Notes: generated by a model not told the origin, from the letters alone. Counted from the stretch's first letter, positions 51,413 through 61,999 are shown. The stretch: 64,000 bases of DNA from UBA2227 sp036677505 (GCA_036677505.1 JAVBWK010000030.1:1-64000); one strand, 5' to 3'. Translations and numbers: made by a program.

Positions 51413-53299
51413 ATGAATCAAGATGAAATGAAGGAATACTTCAGGCTAAAACTACCAGATTACTTGAAGTACAAGGGATATAGCTTAAGGAGAAAGTTTC
51501 ATTGTTTAAATCCTGAGCATGACGATAAGAACCCAAGCATGAGTTATGACAAGAAGAGAAACAAAGTTCACTGTTTTAGTTGCAATGCAACTTATGACAT
51601 TTTTGAATTGATTGGTATTGAATATAACTTGAAAAGTTTTCCTGAGAAGTTTAGTAAGGCATGCGAGATTTTTAATGTTGGTGAGATCAAGGAAGCACCA
51701 ATATTGAAAAGTACAGAGGTAACAAAACAGGAAGAGGATTTAACGACATATTTTGACCAATGTCATAAGGCAATAAATGATACCGATTACCCAAAGAGAA
51801 GAGGATTGTCAAATGCTGTTCTTGACAGGTTTAATGTTGGTTTTGATCCGTTACTCAGTGTAAATGTTGATGGTGTGCAAACAACCTGGAAAGCACTAAT
51901 TATACCTACTGGTAAAGGAAGTTATACGGCAAGGAATACGGATATTGATGCTGCAAAAGAAAACAGATTCAGAAAATACGGTGCCAGCCAAATTTTTAAC
52001 TTTGACACCTTGTATGAATCAGTCAAACCTGTATTTGTTGTAGAAAGCGAAATTGATGCGTTAAGTATCATGGAAATAGGAGGCGAGGCTGTTGGCCTTG
52101 GCAGTACGGCAAATGTACATAGTTTCCTAAGATTAGTGGGTGATAGAAAACCTTCGTGCCCATTAATTATATCGCTGGATAATGATGAAAGAGGCAAGGC
52201 GGCAACTGATAAGTTAACAGAAAAATTGCGTGAACTACAGATTGAGTTCGATGTATCAAATGTATCTGAACCGTTTAAGGACAGCAATGATGCGTTGATA
52301 AATGATCGATATGCCTTTACACAATCCATAAAGAATGTTGGAATGATTGATGAGTCTTTGAGAGACAGAGATTACGAAGAGTATTTAAAGACATCAGTTA
52401 AAAATCATTTAGGTGCTTTCATTGACGGAATTAAAGAAAGTGCTAACACACCACCCATACCTACAGGTTTTACAAAACTGGATAAGTTGCTAGATGATGG
52501 GCTCTATGAAGGTTTATATATAGTTGGAGCAATGTCCTCTTTGGGCAAAACGACATTTGTTACTCAGATTGGTGATCAAATAGCGAACAACGGTACGGAT
52601 GTGTTGATATTTAGTCTGGAAATGTCAAGATATGAACTAATGGCAAAGAGTATAAGTAGACTTACATTGACAGAGGAATGTGGGAAGTCGCCGAAAACTT
52701 CTGAAATTAAACTGTCGAAAACAGTTAGAGGAATATTGTCGGGGAAGCGGTATGTAAAATACAGTAATGAAGATAAAAATCTGATTAGCAAGGCCATTTC
52801 TGCCTATGAGATATATGCGGATAGAATATTCATAATGCAGGGAACGGGCGATATCGGAATCGAACAAATAAAGCATGAAGTGTATAAACATATGAAATTT
52901 ACAAAGAGACGTCCTGTAGTGATTATTGACTATATTCAAATCATGTCACCATTTAATGTTTACTTGAATGATAAACAAAACATGGATCGGAACATTTTGG
53001 AATTAAAAAGGTTGAGTCGTGATTGCAGAATACCAATTATAGGCATCAGCAGTTTTAACCGAGCCAGCTATAAAGACGAAGAAGTGTCCATGCAAGCATT
53101 TAAAGAATCTGGGGCTATAGAATACTCTTCTGATGTATTGTTAGCATTACATATAAAAAAGGAAGGAAATGAGAAGCCAATAATTATAAAGAGGTTTCCA
53201 CAAGAAATGGTGTTAAGTATAATCAAAAACCGTAATGGTACAAAAGGTGATCTGAACTACGAATATTTCTCGTACTACAATTACTTCCGGGAAATGTAA
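51413..53299 (+). CDS. Primase-helicase fusion (CHC2 zinc finger, Toprim, DnaB-type helicase)
   Basis: 628 residues from the ATG at 51413 (AAAGGGG upstream); the frame upstream lies in the inverted repeat. CHC2 zinc finger (about 28-60; C31, H36, C54, C57), a Toprim region with VVESEIDALS and ISLDNDERGK, then a RecA/DnaB-like helicase with Walker A GAMSSLGKTTF (about 365) and VIIDYIQIM as Walker B. The order equals that of phage T7 gp4. It would prime and unwind the element during autonomous replication. Confidence 0.9.
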   Translation: MNQDEMKEYFRLKLPDYLKYKGYSLRRKFHCLNPEHDDKNPSMSYDKKRNKVHCFSCNATYDIFELIGIEYNLKSFPEKFSKACEIFNVGEIKEAPILKSTEVTKQEEDLTTYFDQCHKAINDTDYPKRRGLSNAVLDRFNVGFDPLLSVNVDGVQTTWKALIIPTGKGSYTARNTDIDAAKENRFRKYGASQIFNFDTLYESVKPVFVVESEIDALSIMEIGGEAVGLGSTANVHSFLRLVGDRKPSCPLIISLDNDERGKAATDKLTEKLRELQIEFDVSNVSEPFKDSNDALINDRYAFTQSIKNVGMIDESLRDRDYEEYLKTSVKNHLGAFIDGIKESANTPPIPTGFTKLDKLLDDGLYEGLYIVGAMSSLGKTTFVTQIGDQIANNGTDVLIFSLEMSRYELMAKSISRLTLTEECGKSPKTSEIKLSKTVRGILSGKRYVKYSNEDKNLISKAISAYEIYADRIFIMQGTGDIGIEQIKHEVYKHMKFTKRRPVVIIDYIQIMSPFNVYLNDKQNMDRNILELKRLSRDCRIPIIGISSFNRASYKDEEVSMQAFKESGAIEYSSDVLLALHIKKEGNEKPIIIKRFPQEMVLSIIKNRNGTKGDLNYEYFSYYNYFREM

Positions 53300-53326
53300 C
53301 TGTTCTTTTATGAAATGTTGATATCA

Positions 53327-54226
53327 CTATATAGACTCAAGAACAAGTTTATTGTTTACATATGAAATCTTTGTAGATATTCTTTTATAGACCCTTAAAT
53401 TATGATTTGATTCTGATTCTGAAAATTGATATACGCCAATAAATCTGTACATTCGTTGTCCAAACGAATTAGAGCTTTGTGCAAATGTAATCCTCGGTTT
53501 TCGAGACTGTTCTTCAATACTTCCAATTAGATTAATGTTTTCCCTAGTCTCTGTAATGCGCTCCCAGTCATCCGACAGATAATTGATCCAATCTCGACTT
53601 CCTGTTGATATGTTTTTACCGTCCTTCATTATAGACAATTTTGGGCACCAAATCATGTTTTCCTGATCAAGTTTAAAATAGCATTGCTGCATACCTTTAT
53701 AATACTTACCAAAACACTCCGCAACTTCAACGATTGTACGAAACCTGACATTGTCAATTACTGACAGCGAACCTTGTCGATTGACAATAGCAACAGGTCT
53801 TTCATTTATATTCCACTCATTGACTTCTTTTGAATTTAACAATGTATTAATCTCATCAACAATAGCGTTAACTTGTTTTTCAATTGATTCAAGACTATCA
53901 TCTACATCAACTCGTCTTAAAATGAAGTCTTCAGTTTCCTGAACTGTGCCTAACATTTCAAGCATAGTCAACTCTCTTTTTGTGTCATGATCAATATTAA
54001 CCTTATGATAAGATTCGTCGCATTCAATGCCAAAATTTAACTGAGGAAAAAATAGGTCAACAAGAGCATACCTGCCATCAGATCTTTTAACGTATTGTTG
54101 GGTAACCGGTTGAATGTCTAGCCTGGCTAGTCGGTTCCAAATGGCATTCACAACATAATTCTCATAATCTTTTCGATTAGTTCTAGAAAGGGTTTTTATT
54201 ATGTAATCTCTTTTCGCATCTAGCAT
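53327..54226 (-). CDS. AbaSI/PvuRts1I-like modification-dependent endonuclease
   Basis: 299 residues from the ATG at 54226 (GAGGT upstream). The N-terminal Vsr-like nuclease domain matches the AbaSI pattern: YENYVVNAIWNRL, VTQQYVKRSDGRYALVDLFF, and the acidic IECDESYH (D57, E68, D70, H74). AbaSI-family enzymes cut DNA with glucosylated or plain 5-hydroxymethylcytosine, as in T-even phages, using a C-terminal SRA-like reader. The C-terminal 150 residues here do not look like the AbaSI SRA to me, so the recognised base is uncertain. It is the only minus-strand gene of this section. Confidence 0.8.
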   Translation of the reverse strand: MLDAKRDYIIKTLSRTNRKDYENYVVNAIWNRLARLDIQPVTQQYVKRSDGRYALVDLFFPQLNFGIECDESYHKVNIDHDTKRELTMLEMLGTVQETEDFILRRVDVDDSLESIEKQVNAIVDEINTLLNSKEVNEWNINERPVAIVNRQGSLSVIDNVRFRTIVEVAECFGKYYKGMQQCYFKLDQENMIWCPKLSIMKDGKNISTGSRDWINYLSDDWERITETRENINLIGSIEEQSRKPRITFAQSSNSFGQRMYRFIGVYQFSESESNHNLRVYKRISTKISYVNNKLVLESI

Positions 54227-54600
54227 ATTTTTACCTCGACAATCTATATTGAAGTGAGAGATAATCCAGACAAGAAGCATCTGAAGATTTCATGTTATAC
54301 TTTTCTAAATCTAATCACACTAGTAGAGAAATGTACATAATCAATTTACTGAAAGTGAAATTTAGTTTTAGTCTTAATCCAAATCAAAACAGTAAAAGTA
54401 CCCTGCATATCATTTATGAAATAAACACCTATTTGAAATGCAAAGCTAATTCTTCTTTACGTAGAAGAGGCCAATCTTTCCTGTTTCGTCAAAAAATGTA
54501 GACACCATTATTTATGTCTGCTAACATGAAAATAGGATTGTCTGAATTTAGGATTATTTACAAATTAGATTTTTAGGAAAGGTGAGGGAGAACATTGAAA
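54227..54600. other. Intergenic stretch between nuclease and type I RM genes
   Basis: No supported gene. A 69-codon open frame at 54292-54501 has no ribosome site and ordinary composition, so I do not call it. Confidence 0.4.
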
Positions 54601-54762
54601 ATGCTCCAATCGAACAGTGAAATAATCAGTCATTTGTCTTTGAAAGATTCATTTTAAGGAAAACTTGCAGATATTTTAGACGTATCTATTATTACTGTTA
54701 ATTGGTGGGAAAATGATAAGTTTAAACCTACTATAAAAATAAAGAGAAAACTGCAAGCATAG
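54601..54762 (+). pseudogene. Broken XRE-type HTH gene upstream of hsdM
   Basis: The frame starting at 54601 carries an HTH (LADILDVSIITVNWWENDKF) and the common tail KPTIKIKRKL, but TAA stops it at 54655. SD GAGGGAGA is still present. Such small HTH genes often precede type I RM operons and control them; loss may change regulation. Confidence 0.6.
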
Positions 54763-54800
54763 TTTAAAGATAACGTTATAAGAACTGAGGAGGAAGAGAA

Positions 54801-56303
54801 ATGATTACAGGCGATTTAAAAAGTAAAATTGATAATATTTGGGAGACGTTTTGGACTGGTGGTTTAGCCAATCCCTTATCGGTTATTGAACAAGTTACAT
54901 ATCTTTTATTTATAAAACTACTAGATGATAACCAAATCAAGAAAGAACGTAACGCACAGGTTTTAGGTGTTGAACTCAAAAACCTATTATTCAAAAGTGG
55001 CAATTATGTGGATGAGAAGGAAAATATCAATGAACCATACATCAATTTGCGATGGAGTCATTTTAAGAATTTCGAACCTCAAGCATTATTTAATACTGTC
55101 AAAGACAAAGTATTTCCTTTCATTAAACAAATCAATAATGGTAAAGATACTGCTTTTTCAAGATATATGAAAGATGCTGTATTTATGGTTCCGACTCCTA
55201 GAGTGCTTCTTAAAGTTGTTGATGGTTTAGATGCTCTCGATCTCAACAATAAAGACATCATGGGTGATGTCTATGAATATTTACTTGCCAAGATAGCATC
55301 CAGTGGTACGAATGGCCAGTTTAGAACACCAAGACATATCATTCGAATGATGGTCGAACTTATGAAACCTACATTAAGTGATGTTATTGCAGACCCTGCA
55401 ATGGGTAGTGCAGGTTTTATTGTCGAATCAGCAAGATATATTCATGAACATTATTCAAACGAGTTATTAAAAGCAGAAAATCAAGAAAAATATACGACTA
55501 CTATGTTTAGTGGATACGATACAGATCAAACTATGCTTCGAATTGGTGCGATGAATATGATGCTTCATGGCGTTGATCAACCGGATATTAAATATCAAGA
55601 TTCATTATCAGAAGAAAATACAGCAGCAAATAAGTATTCTTTAATCTTGGCCAATCCACCTTTTAAAGGTAGCTTAGATTACGAAGCGGTGTCTAAGGAC
55701 TTGCTAGCTGTAACCAAAACAAAAAAGACAGAGTTATTATTCATCGCTGTAATGCTTAGAATGTTAAAGGTCGGAGGAAGAGCAGCTTCAATTGTTCCAG
55801 ATGGTGTTCTTTTTGGTTCTAGCAATGCTCATAAAGACATTAGAAAAGAACTTGTAAACAACCAGAAATTGGTTGCTGTTATATCTATGCCTAGTGGCGT
55901 ATTTAAGCCATATGCTGGAGTTTCAACAGCTATTATTATATTTACAAAAACTAACACTGGTGGAACAGACAAGGTTTGGTTCTATAATATGGAAGCAGAT
56001 GGATACACATTAGATGATAAACGTAGCCCAATTGAAGATAACGATATAAATGATATTATTAATAGATTCCATAATTTAGATAATGAAGTGAGTAGAACAA
56101 GACTTGAGAAATCATTCTTTGTAGACAAAAAAGACATCATTGCTAACGACTATGATTTATCTATCAATAAGTACCTAGAAACAGAGTATGAAAATATTGA
56201 GTATGATTCACCTTCAGTAATTATGGACAGAATTGACTCTTTAGATGACGAGATTGAAGTGCTTAAAAATGAACTCAAATCACTTCTAAATTTAGATTTG
56301 TAG
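54801..56303 (+). CDS. hsdM: Type I restriction-modification system, methyltransferase subunit
   Basis: 500 residues. N-terminal HsdM_N (about 8-140) and the N6-adenine methylase domain with the SAM motif ADPAMGSAGF and catalytic NPPF. The segment GQFRTPRHIIRMMVELM is typical. M2S complexes methylate the sequence read by HsdS and, with HsdR, spare self DNA. SD AGGAGGAAG precedes the start; hsdS follows after 8 bases. Order M-S-R. Confidence 0.95.
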   Translation: MITGDLKSKIDNIWETFWTGGLANPLSVIEQVTYLLFIKLLDDNQIKKERNAQVLGVELKNLLFKSGNYVDEKENINEPYINLRWSHFKNFEPQALFNTVKDKVFPFIKQINNGKDTAFSRYMKDAVFMVPTPRVLLKVVDGLDALDLNNKDIMGDVYEYLLAKIASSGTNGQFRTPRHIIRMMVELMKPTLSDVIADPAMGSAGFIVESARYIHEHYSNELLKAENQEKYTTTMFSGYDTDQTMLRIGAMNMMLHGVDQPDIKYQDSLSEENTAANKYSLILANPPFKGSLDYEAVSKDLLAVTKTKKTELLFIAVMLRMLKVGGRAASIVPDGVLFGSSNAHKDIRKELVNNQKLVAVISMPSGVFKPYAGVSTAIIIFTKTNTGGTDKVWFYNMEADGYTLDDKRSPIEDNDINDIINRFHNLDNEVSRTRLEKSFFVDKKDIIANDYDLSINKYLETEYENIEYDSPSVIMDRIDSLDDEIEVLKNELKSLLNLDL

Positions 56304-56311
56304 GGATGATT

Positions 56312-57412
56312 ATGGAGAAAATACGTTTAGGAGAATTAACAAAAATTAAGACAGGTAAGCTAGATGCTAATGCATCATCTTCAGATGGTCAATATCCATT
56401 CTTCACTTGCTCAAGAGAGCCATTAAAGATATCTTCATACTCGTATGATTGTGAATGTGTTTTGGTCGCTGGAAATGGTGATTTGAATGTTAAGTATTAT
56501 AAGGGTAAGTTTGACGCCTATCAGAGAACATATATTATTGAAGATAATAGTGATGGTAGATTATTCATTCCATACCTGTATTACTTTATGGAAGAATATA
56601 TTGATGAGTTGCGAAATCAATCTATAGGTGGTGTAATTAAGTATATAAAACTTGGAAATTTAACAGAAGCAAAATTACAACTACCCACAATTGAAAAACA
56701 GAAGGAAATTGTGAATATACTGGTTAAGAATAAAAGCATTCTAGATAAAAGAAAGCTGCAGTTAAGCGAACTAGATAACCTTATCAAATCACGATTTGTC
56801 GAGATGTTTGGTGATAAAGGAAAAGAAGTTCCATTGACTGATTATGTCTGGTTCCAAGAAGGACCAGGTGTTAGAAGCGTTAGCTTTAAAAATGAAGGAT
56901 GTATTTTACTTACTGGGTCAAACATAAATGATAATAATATAACTTTTGGTTATAAGAGTGATCGCTTTATTAGCGATGATTTAGCAAATGGAGCATATAG
57001 TCATTTTATATGTGATAAGAATGATATTTTAGTAGTGTCATCAGCAATAGCTCCAGATAACTTTGATAAGAAGGTCGTTGTTATTGAAAGTGAAGATAAA
57101 TATTGTTTAAATACAGGAATAATTAGATTTAAACCAAATAGTGATCATCTAACTGTTGGATACTTCAGAGAGTTTTTAAAATCTATGTTTTTTAAAAGAC
57201 AAGTAATGAGTGAGATGAGAGGTATTGCTCAAATGCATTTTGGACCTTCACATCTAAGTAAAATGAACATATTACTACCTAGTAACTTACAATCACAAAT
57301 GGAATTTGAAATATTTATTAATCAAGTCGACAAATTGAAATCTTCAGTTCAAAAATCTCTAGACACAACACAAGCATTGTTTGATTCACTAATGCAAGAA
57401 TATTTTGGATAA
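56312..57412 (+). CDS. hsdS: Type I restriction-modification system, specificity subunit
   Basis: 366 residues from the ATG at 56312 (AGGGAT upstream). Two target recognition domains (about 5-145 and 170-335), each followed by a helical conserved region (EKQKEIVNILVKNKSILDK and FEIFINQVDKLKSSVQK). Both halves are complete, so a bipartite target is expected. No inverted repeat or second hsdS copy suggesting phase variation is visible nearby. Confidence 0.93.
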   Translation: MEKIRLGELTKIKTGKLDANASSSDGQYPFFTCSREPLKISSYSYDCECVLVAGNGDLNVKYYKGKFDAYQRTYIIEDNSDGRLFIPYLYYFMEEYIDELRNQSIGGVIKYIKLGNLTEAKLQLPTIEKQKEIVNILVKNKSILDKRKLQLSELDNLIKSRFVEMFGDKGKEVPLTDYVWFQEGPGVRSVSFKNEGCILLTGSNINDNNITFGYKSDRFISDDLANGAYSHFICDKNDILVVSSAIAPDNFDKKVVVIESEDKYCLNTGIIRFKPNSDHLTVGYFREFLKSMFFKRQVMSEMRGIAQMHFGPSHLSKMNILLPSNLQSQMEFEIFINQVDKLKSSVQKSLDTTQALFDSLMQEYFG

Positions 57413-57424
57413 GGAAGTGACCTT

Positions 57425-60400
57425 ATGAACTTCGATTATTTAAAAAACATAGATTCTCTGAATAATTTATACTTGTTTTGTAAAGATGCAGAATTTTTTG
57501 TTTTGTCAAGTCCTGATCTTAGTGCTGGTCAATCAAGAAAAGCACTTGAGTATTTAGTTAAACTTGTTTATCAGTTAAGAAACGATAACATACCTCAACG
57601 AAGCTCTTTGTTTGAACTTGTATCATCCGAAGATTTCACTAACTTTATAAATGATGCTTCAATGCTTAATGCACTACACTACATAAGAAAAGTCGGAAAT
57701 ATTGCGATTCATAATGATGAAGTAAGTCAAAAAGCAGCACTCTTTTCATTAAAACAATTGCATATCTTTGCTGGTGAGCTATTGGTAAAACTTGATTTGA
57801 TTAAGTCTTATCCTTTGTTTGATGAAACATTACTGATCAAAACAAACGAAACACACCCATCTAGTAAAGAAGTTGATATCGACTTGCAGCTAGTAAATCA
57901 TTTAAAACCAAAAATTGATAAGCAAACCACACTTGGCGTTGGTATCAATTTAAGTGAAGCACATACACGCAAGTTATACATTGATCTATACCTAAGAGAA
58001 GCAGGTTGGAAAGTACTTGAAAAAGATAATGTCAAAATTCCAGAAAAAGCTGGTATTGAAATTAAAGTTCAAGGCATGCCAAATAATCAAGGTACAGGCT
58101 TTGTAGATTATGTTTTATATGGTTGCGATGGAAAACCTCTAGCAGTTGTAGAAGCAAAGAAAACAAGTGTATCTCCCGTAATAGGTAAAGAACAAGCACT
58201 ACTTTATGCAAAATGTTTACAACAAGAGTACGGATATCTTCCAATCATCTATTATACTAATGGCTATCAAATATGGATCATTGATCAACTTGGATATCCA
58301 TCAAGACAAGTCTTTAGTTTTCACAACATTAAAGAACTTGAATACTTGATGAAATTACGCCAAAGGGGTGCAATCAGTGATTTAACGATCAATGAAGACA
58401 TTAGTGATAGACCTTATCAAAAAATGGCGATCACGAATGTTGTTGAATCTTTCAATCATAATAGACGAAAAGCATTGCTTGTTATGGCTACAGGCACAGG
58501 AAAGACAAGAACGGCTATTTCATTAGTTGAGTTACTCACGAGAAATCGTTGGGTTAAGAATGTATTGTTTTTAGCGGATAGAACGGCTTTAGTTACTCAG
58601 GCTAAAAGAAACTTTAACAAACTATTACCCAACTACACCATTTCAGTCTTATCTGATAAAGATAAAGAACCAGACTTAAATGCACGTTTGGTCTTTTCAA
58701 CTTATCAAACGATGATTAATTTAATAGATGGTGATGATAGGACATTTGGTATCGGACGATTTGATTTAATTATCATCGATGAAGCCCATCGCTCCATTTT
58801 CAATAAATACAAAGCCATCTTTATCTATTTCGATTCACTTCTTGTTGGGTTAACTGCCACACCGAGAGATGAGATAGAACGATCGACCTATTCGACTTTT
58901 GATTTAGAAGAGGGAACTCCTACTTTTCACTATGAGATGGAAGAAGCCGTTAGAGATCATTATTTAGTTGGTTATACAGTCCTAGATAGAACTACTAAGT
59001 TCTTAAAACAAGGTGTTAAGTATAGTGAACTTTCCAATGAAGAAAAAGAAGAATATGAAAAAACATTCCTTACTCCTGATGGTGAATTACCAACTGAATT
59101 AAGTGGGGCTGATTTCTTTAAGAAGATTTACAATGATAATACGGTAGACTTAGTTTTACAAACACTCATGAATGAAGGGCTGAAAGTTAATAGTGGTGAC
59201 TTAATTGGTAAGACAATCATCTTTGCCTTTAACCATGTTCATGCAAAACTCATCGTAGAAAGATTTGAAAAACTATATCCCGAACTCGGTTCTGAATACT
59301 GTAAATTAGTAGATAATTATGTTACCTATGTTCAAAATATCATCGATACCTTTAGTGTAAGAGATAAGCCTCCACAAATTGCTGTTTCAGTCGATATGCT
59401 CGATACAGGTATTGACGTACCGGATATATTGAACCTAGTATTTTTTAAACGTATCTATTCGAAAATTAAATTCGTACAAATGATTGGTAGGGGAACCCGT
59501 AAATCTGAAGATATTTTTGGCCATTTAAGACATAAAAATCTATTTTATATCTTCGATTTTTGTGACAATTTCAGTTTCTTTGATATGAATCCAGAAGGTA
59601 GGAAAGTCAATCAAGGATTCTCGATGACACAAAAAGTGTTTCAAATGAAACTTGATTTATTATTTGAACTTCAAAAACAAGATCATCAAACGAATGAATT
59701 TCATAAGACATATTACGAAAGTATTAGAACAGAACTCTATCAAATGGTTAGAAACTTTAATCGAGATCGAATTCTTGTAAGAGATAGTATGCCAATAGTG
59801 GATAAGTATTCATTTGAGAACAAATGGACTTATCTATCCAAATTTGACATTCAAGAAGTTAAGAATAACTTAACATTATTAGTCGATAGCGATAAAGATT
59901 TAGAGTCAGCAAAAGCATTTGATTTGAAAGTATTTTATATTATGCTTTCTCTGATTTCAGAAGATGTTGTTGCTAAAAAAGCAATTGAACAAATAATTCG
60001 TATTTCACAAGCACTTCTTGAAAGACTGAGCATCCCTCAAGTGGCTGAGAAGAAAGAGTTACTTTCAGAAGTATCAACTCAAACCTACTGGAACAAAGTT
60101 GATATAAAAACTCTTGAGCATTTAAGAAACGAGATAAGACATTTGATCCAGTACATTACTGATGAGGTTGGCATTTATTCCACTGACTTTAAAGATGATC
60201 TGATTGATCAAGGCAACAAAAATGTTAATATTATTGACTTTAAAACGTATGAAGAGAAAGTGATTGACTATCTTCTGTCAAATGAAATCAATGAAACTAT
60301 TCTCAAGATTAAGATGTTGGATAAAATAACCTCAGATGATCTAAAGGAACTTGAGCGTATCTTATGGCAAGAATTAGGTACAAAAGATGATTATTTCAAA

Positions 60401-60694
60401 GTAACTAAAGAAGAGAATCTGGCAGTATTTATCCGCAGTATTGTTGGTATCGAGCAAGAAGCGATTAACCAAAAATTCAACGAATATTTAAATACGAATA
60501 TTTTAACATCAAAGCAACAAGAATTTGTAAAAAGTATCATCAATTATGTTCAGCAAAACGGTGATATAACGAAACAAGATTTAGTTGACAAGTCACCATT
60601 TAGTGATTTTGATGTTGTTGGACTATTCAATGATAAAGTAGACGTTCTGATAAGAGTCATCAACAATTTACATGAGTGTGTCTCAGTAGCATAA
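57425..60694 (+). CDS. hsdR: Type I restriction-modification system, restriction subunit
   Basis: 1089 residues. An N-terminal helical DUF4145-like part (about 15-115) precedes the nuclease domain (D228 in FVDYVLYG, then AVVEAKK with E/K about 239-241), the helicase with Walker A MATGTGKTRTA (about 352) and DEAHRS (about 451), then SF2 motif VI-like QMIGRGTRKSE and the EcoEI-type C-terminal part. It translocates DNA and cuts unmodified targets. Complete, 12 bases after hsdS. Confidence 0.94.
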   Translation: MNFDYLKNIDSLNNLYLFCKDAEFFVLSSPDLSAGQSRKALEYLVKLVYQLRNDNIPQRSSLFELVSSEDFTNFINDASMLNALHYIRKVGNIAIHNDEVSQKAALFSLKQLHIFAGELLVKLDLIKSYPLFDETLLIKTNETHPSSKEVDIDLQLVNHLKPKIDKQTTLGVGINLSEAHTRKLYIDLYLREAGWKVLEKDNVKIPEKAGIEIKVQGMPNNQGTGFVDYVLYGCDGKPLAVVEAKKTSVSPVIGKEQALLYAKCLQQEYGYLPIIYYTNGYQIWIIDQLGYPSRQVFSFHNIKELEYLMKLRQRGAISDLTINEDISDRPYQKMAITNVVESFNHNRRKALLVMATGTGKTRTAISLVELLTRNRWVKNVLFLADRTALVTQAKRNFNKLLPNYTISVLSDKDKEPDLNARLVFSTYQTMINLIDGDDRTFGIGRFDLIIIDEAHRSIFNKYKAIFIYFDSLLVGLTATPRDEIERSTYSTFDLEEGTPTFHYEMEEAVRDHYLVGYTVLDRTTKFLKQGVKYSELSNEEKEEYEKTFLTPDGELPTELSGADFFKKIYNDNTVDLVLQTLMNEGLKVNSGDLIGKTIIFAFNHVHAKLIVERFEKLYPELGSEYCKLVDNYVTYVQNIIDTFSVRDKPPQIAVSVDMLDTGIDVPDILNLVFFKRIYSKIKFVQMIGRGTRKSEDIFGHLRHKNLFYIFDFCDNFSFFDMNPEGRKVNQGFSMTQKVFQMKLDLLFELQKQDHQTNEFHKTYYESIRTELYQMVRNFNRDRILVRDSMPIVDKYSFENKWTYLSKFDIQEVKNNLTLLVDSDKDLESAKAFDLKVFYIMLSLISEDVVAKKAIEQIIRISQALLERLSIPQVAEKKELLSEVSTQTYWNKVDIKTLEHLRNEIRHLIQYITDEVGIYSTDFKDDLIDQGNKNVNIIDFKTYEEKVIDYLLSNEINETILKIKMLDKITSDDLKELERILWQELGTKDDYFKVTKEENLAVFIRSIVGIEQEAINQKFNEYLNTNILTSKQQEFVKSIINYVQQNGDITKQDLVDKSPFSDFDVVGLFNDKVDVLIRVINNLHECVSVA

Positions 60695-61027
60695 GTTTAA
60701 ATCTTATTCACAAATCATGATTTAAAATGACTACTTAAGTAGTAATATCAGACTGGAATAGATTTACTTTTGAATGGTCACAATGTTAGAGTTGTATAAG
60801 TACAAAACAACGATTATTTCAAGAAATTGAGTGTAACAAAAGTGAAGCAAAAATTTAAAAGTTGTAAGAAGAGACAACAATAATATGTCGAAATCAGTAT
60901 GTATTTTTTGTTAAAACTTAACAAGATTATCTAATGCAAATTGAAGTTAGCGTGGATAAATATGTTCTGAGATGATATAGTTTAGTTATACTGTTACTAC
61001 TATTGTAGAAAAACATATGGGGGCACA
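60695..61027 (+). other. Intergenic region with degenerate arm-type repeat
   Basis: No gene is supported. GTGTAACAAAAGTGAAGC at 60831 resembles the 23-bp arm repeats of the island ends. The leader of the next gene has TGGGGGC. Confidence 0.45.
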
Positions 61028-61486
61028 ATGACTGAACTAGATCAAAACGATACCCAACTATTGGATAAAGAAATTTCAATGAATAGGACTGGAATATATA
61101 GACTAATGATACCTATATCTATTGTCATTGGTTCACTAATAATAAGAAAATATTTCCCAATATCTAGAAAAGTACTTTTACAATCAGTTGCAAAAGTGTC
61201 CAATTTACAGAATGCTTCAAATTTGATGTTTGGTGGTGTCGGGATTGATAAATTGAATGAGATAGCCCAAAGTACATCCAGGGGAGTAAAAGTTGTTGTT
61301 CAAGGAGATGAACTACTTTACTTCTACAAATCCGCTTCGGGAAAAACAGTTAATGTTGTAAAATTTGTAATCGATAGATCTGGAGAACTTTTTGGATATT
61401 TAGGAGGAGGCCCTCATTTCGCAGCGAGTTCTCCGCGTCGTTTTGCTGATAATCTTGTTGAGGTGATGGAATTATTGAAAAAATAG
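61028..61486 (+). CDS. Hypothetical single-pass membrane protein
   Basis: 152 residues with one hydrophobic segment (about 25-42, LMIPISIVIGSLIIR). The remainder is soluble, with a beta-rich part (VKVVVQGDELLYFYKSAS, VVKFVIDRSG). I do not recognise it. SD TATGGGGGC precedes the start. It is one of two small genes at the right end of the island. Confidence 0.65.
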   Translation: MTELDQNDTQLLDKEISMNRTGIYRLMIPISIVIGSLIIRKYFPISRKVLLQSVAKVSNLQNASNLMFGGVGIDKLNEIAQSTSRGVKVVVQGDELLYFYKSASGKTVNVVKFVIDRSGELFGYLGGGPHFAASSPRRFADNLVEVMELLKK

Positions 61487-61554
61487 ATAAACCAGCACAC
61501 ATAACCTTATAGTTGTTATGTGAGCAACATGAGCATCTAAATGGAGGAGTAAAC

Positions 61555-61755
61555 ATGAAATGTGCAAATTGTGGTAACGTTGATTCAAATACACTTTTTG
61601 ATGAAGGGGATACTTTTTACTGTTCGAAGTGTTATCATAGAACATTAGTCGGACTCAATATAGATGACTTAGTTGAATGTCCTTATTGTCATGAGATGCG
61701 CGATAGAAAAGCGTTTCATTGCAGAAATTGTAATGTTGCTTGGGGATCATCCTAA
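61555..61755 (+). CDS. Small zinc-ribbon protein
   Basis: 66 residues from the ATG at 61555 (GGAGGAG upstream). Four CxxC knuckles (CANCG, CSKCY, CPYCH, CRNCN) form two zinc ribbons with hardly any other sequence. The role is unknown; similar tiny proteins are frequent on mobile elements. Confidence 0.65.
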   Translation: MKCANCGNVDSNTLFDEGDTFYCSKCYHRTLVGLNIDDLVECPYCHEMRDRKAFHCRNCNVAWGSS

Positions 61756-61864
61756 TGTCACTGAGATGTTGCAGGCATCAACTTCTTATTTTGAGATAGG
61801 GCGATTTTTGTAGAATTACAATTTTAAGTTGAATTAGTACAATATATCAACAATATAGAGATAT

Positions 61865-61887
61865 AAAGTGTAACAAAAGTGTAACAA
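61865..61887 (+). repeat. Arm-type direct repeat, right
   Basis: Identical over 23 bp to 31380-31402 (two GTGTAAC boxes). It lies 112 bases inside attR, in a gene-free stretch (61756-62091) that also holds attR and a terminator. Confidence 0.65.
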
Positions 61888-61999
61888 TTTGAGGATTTTT
61901 AACTAAACATTTATGTAATTAATGTCAAAAATAGTGATAATTTACCAAAAATAGCGCATTTTTACCGCTGATAGAACATAAAACACTCACATACTAGAT

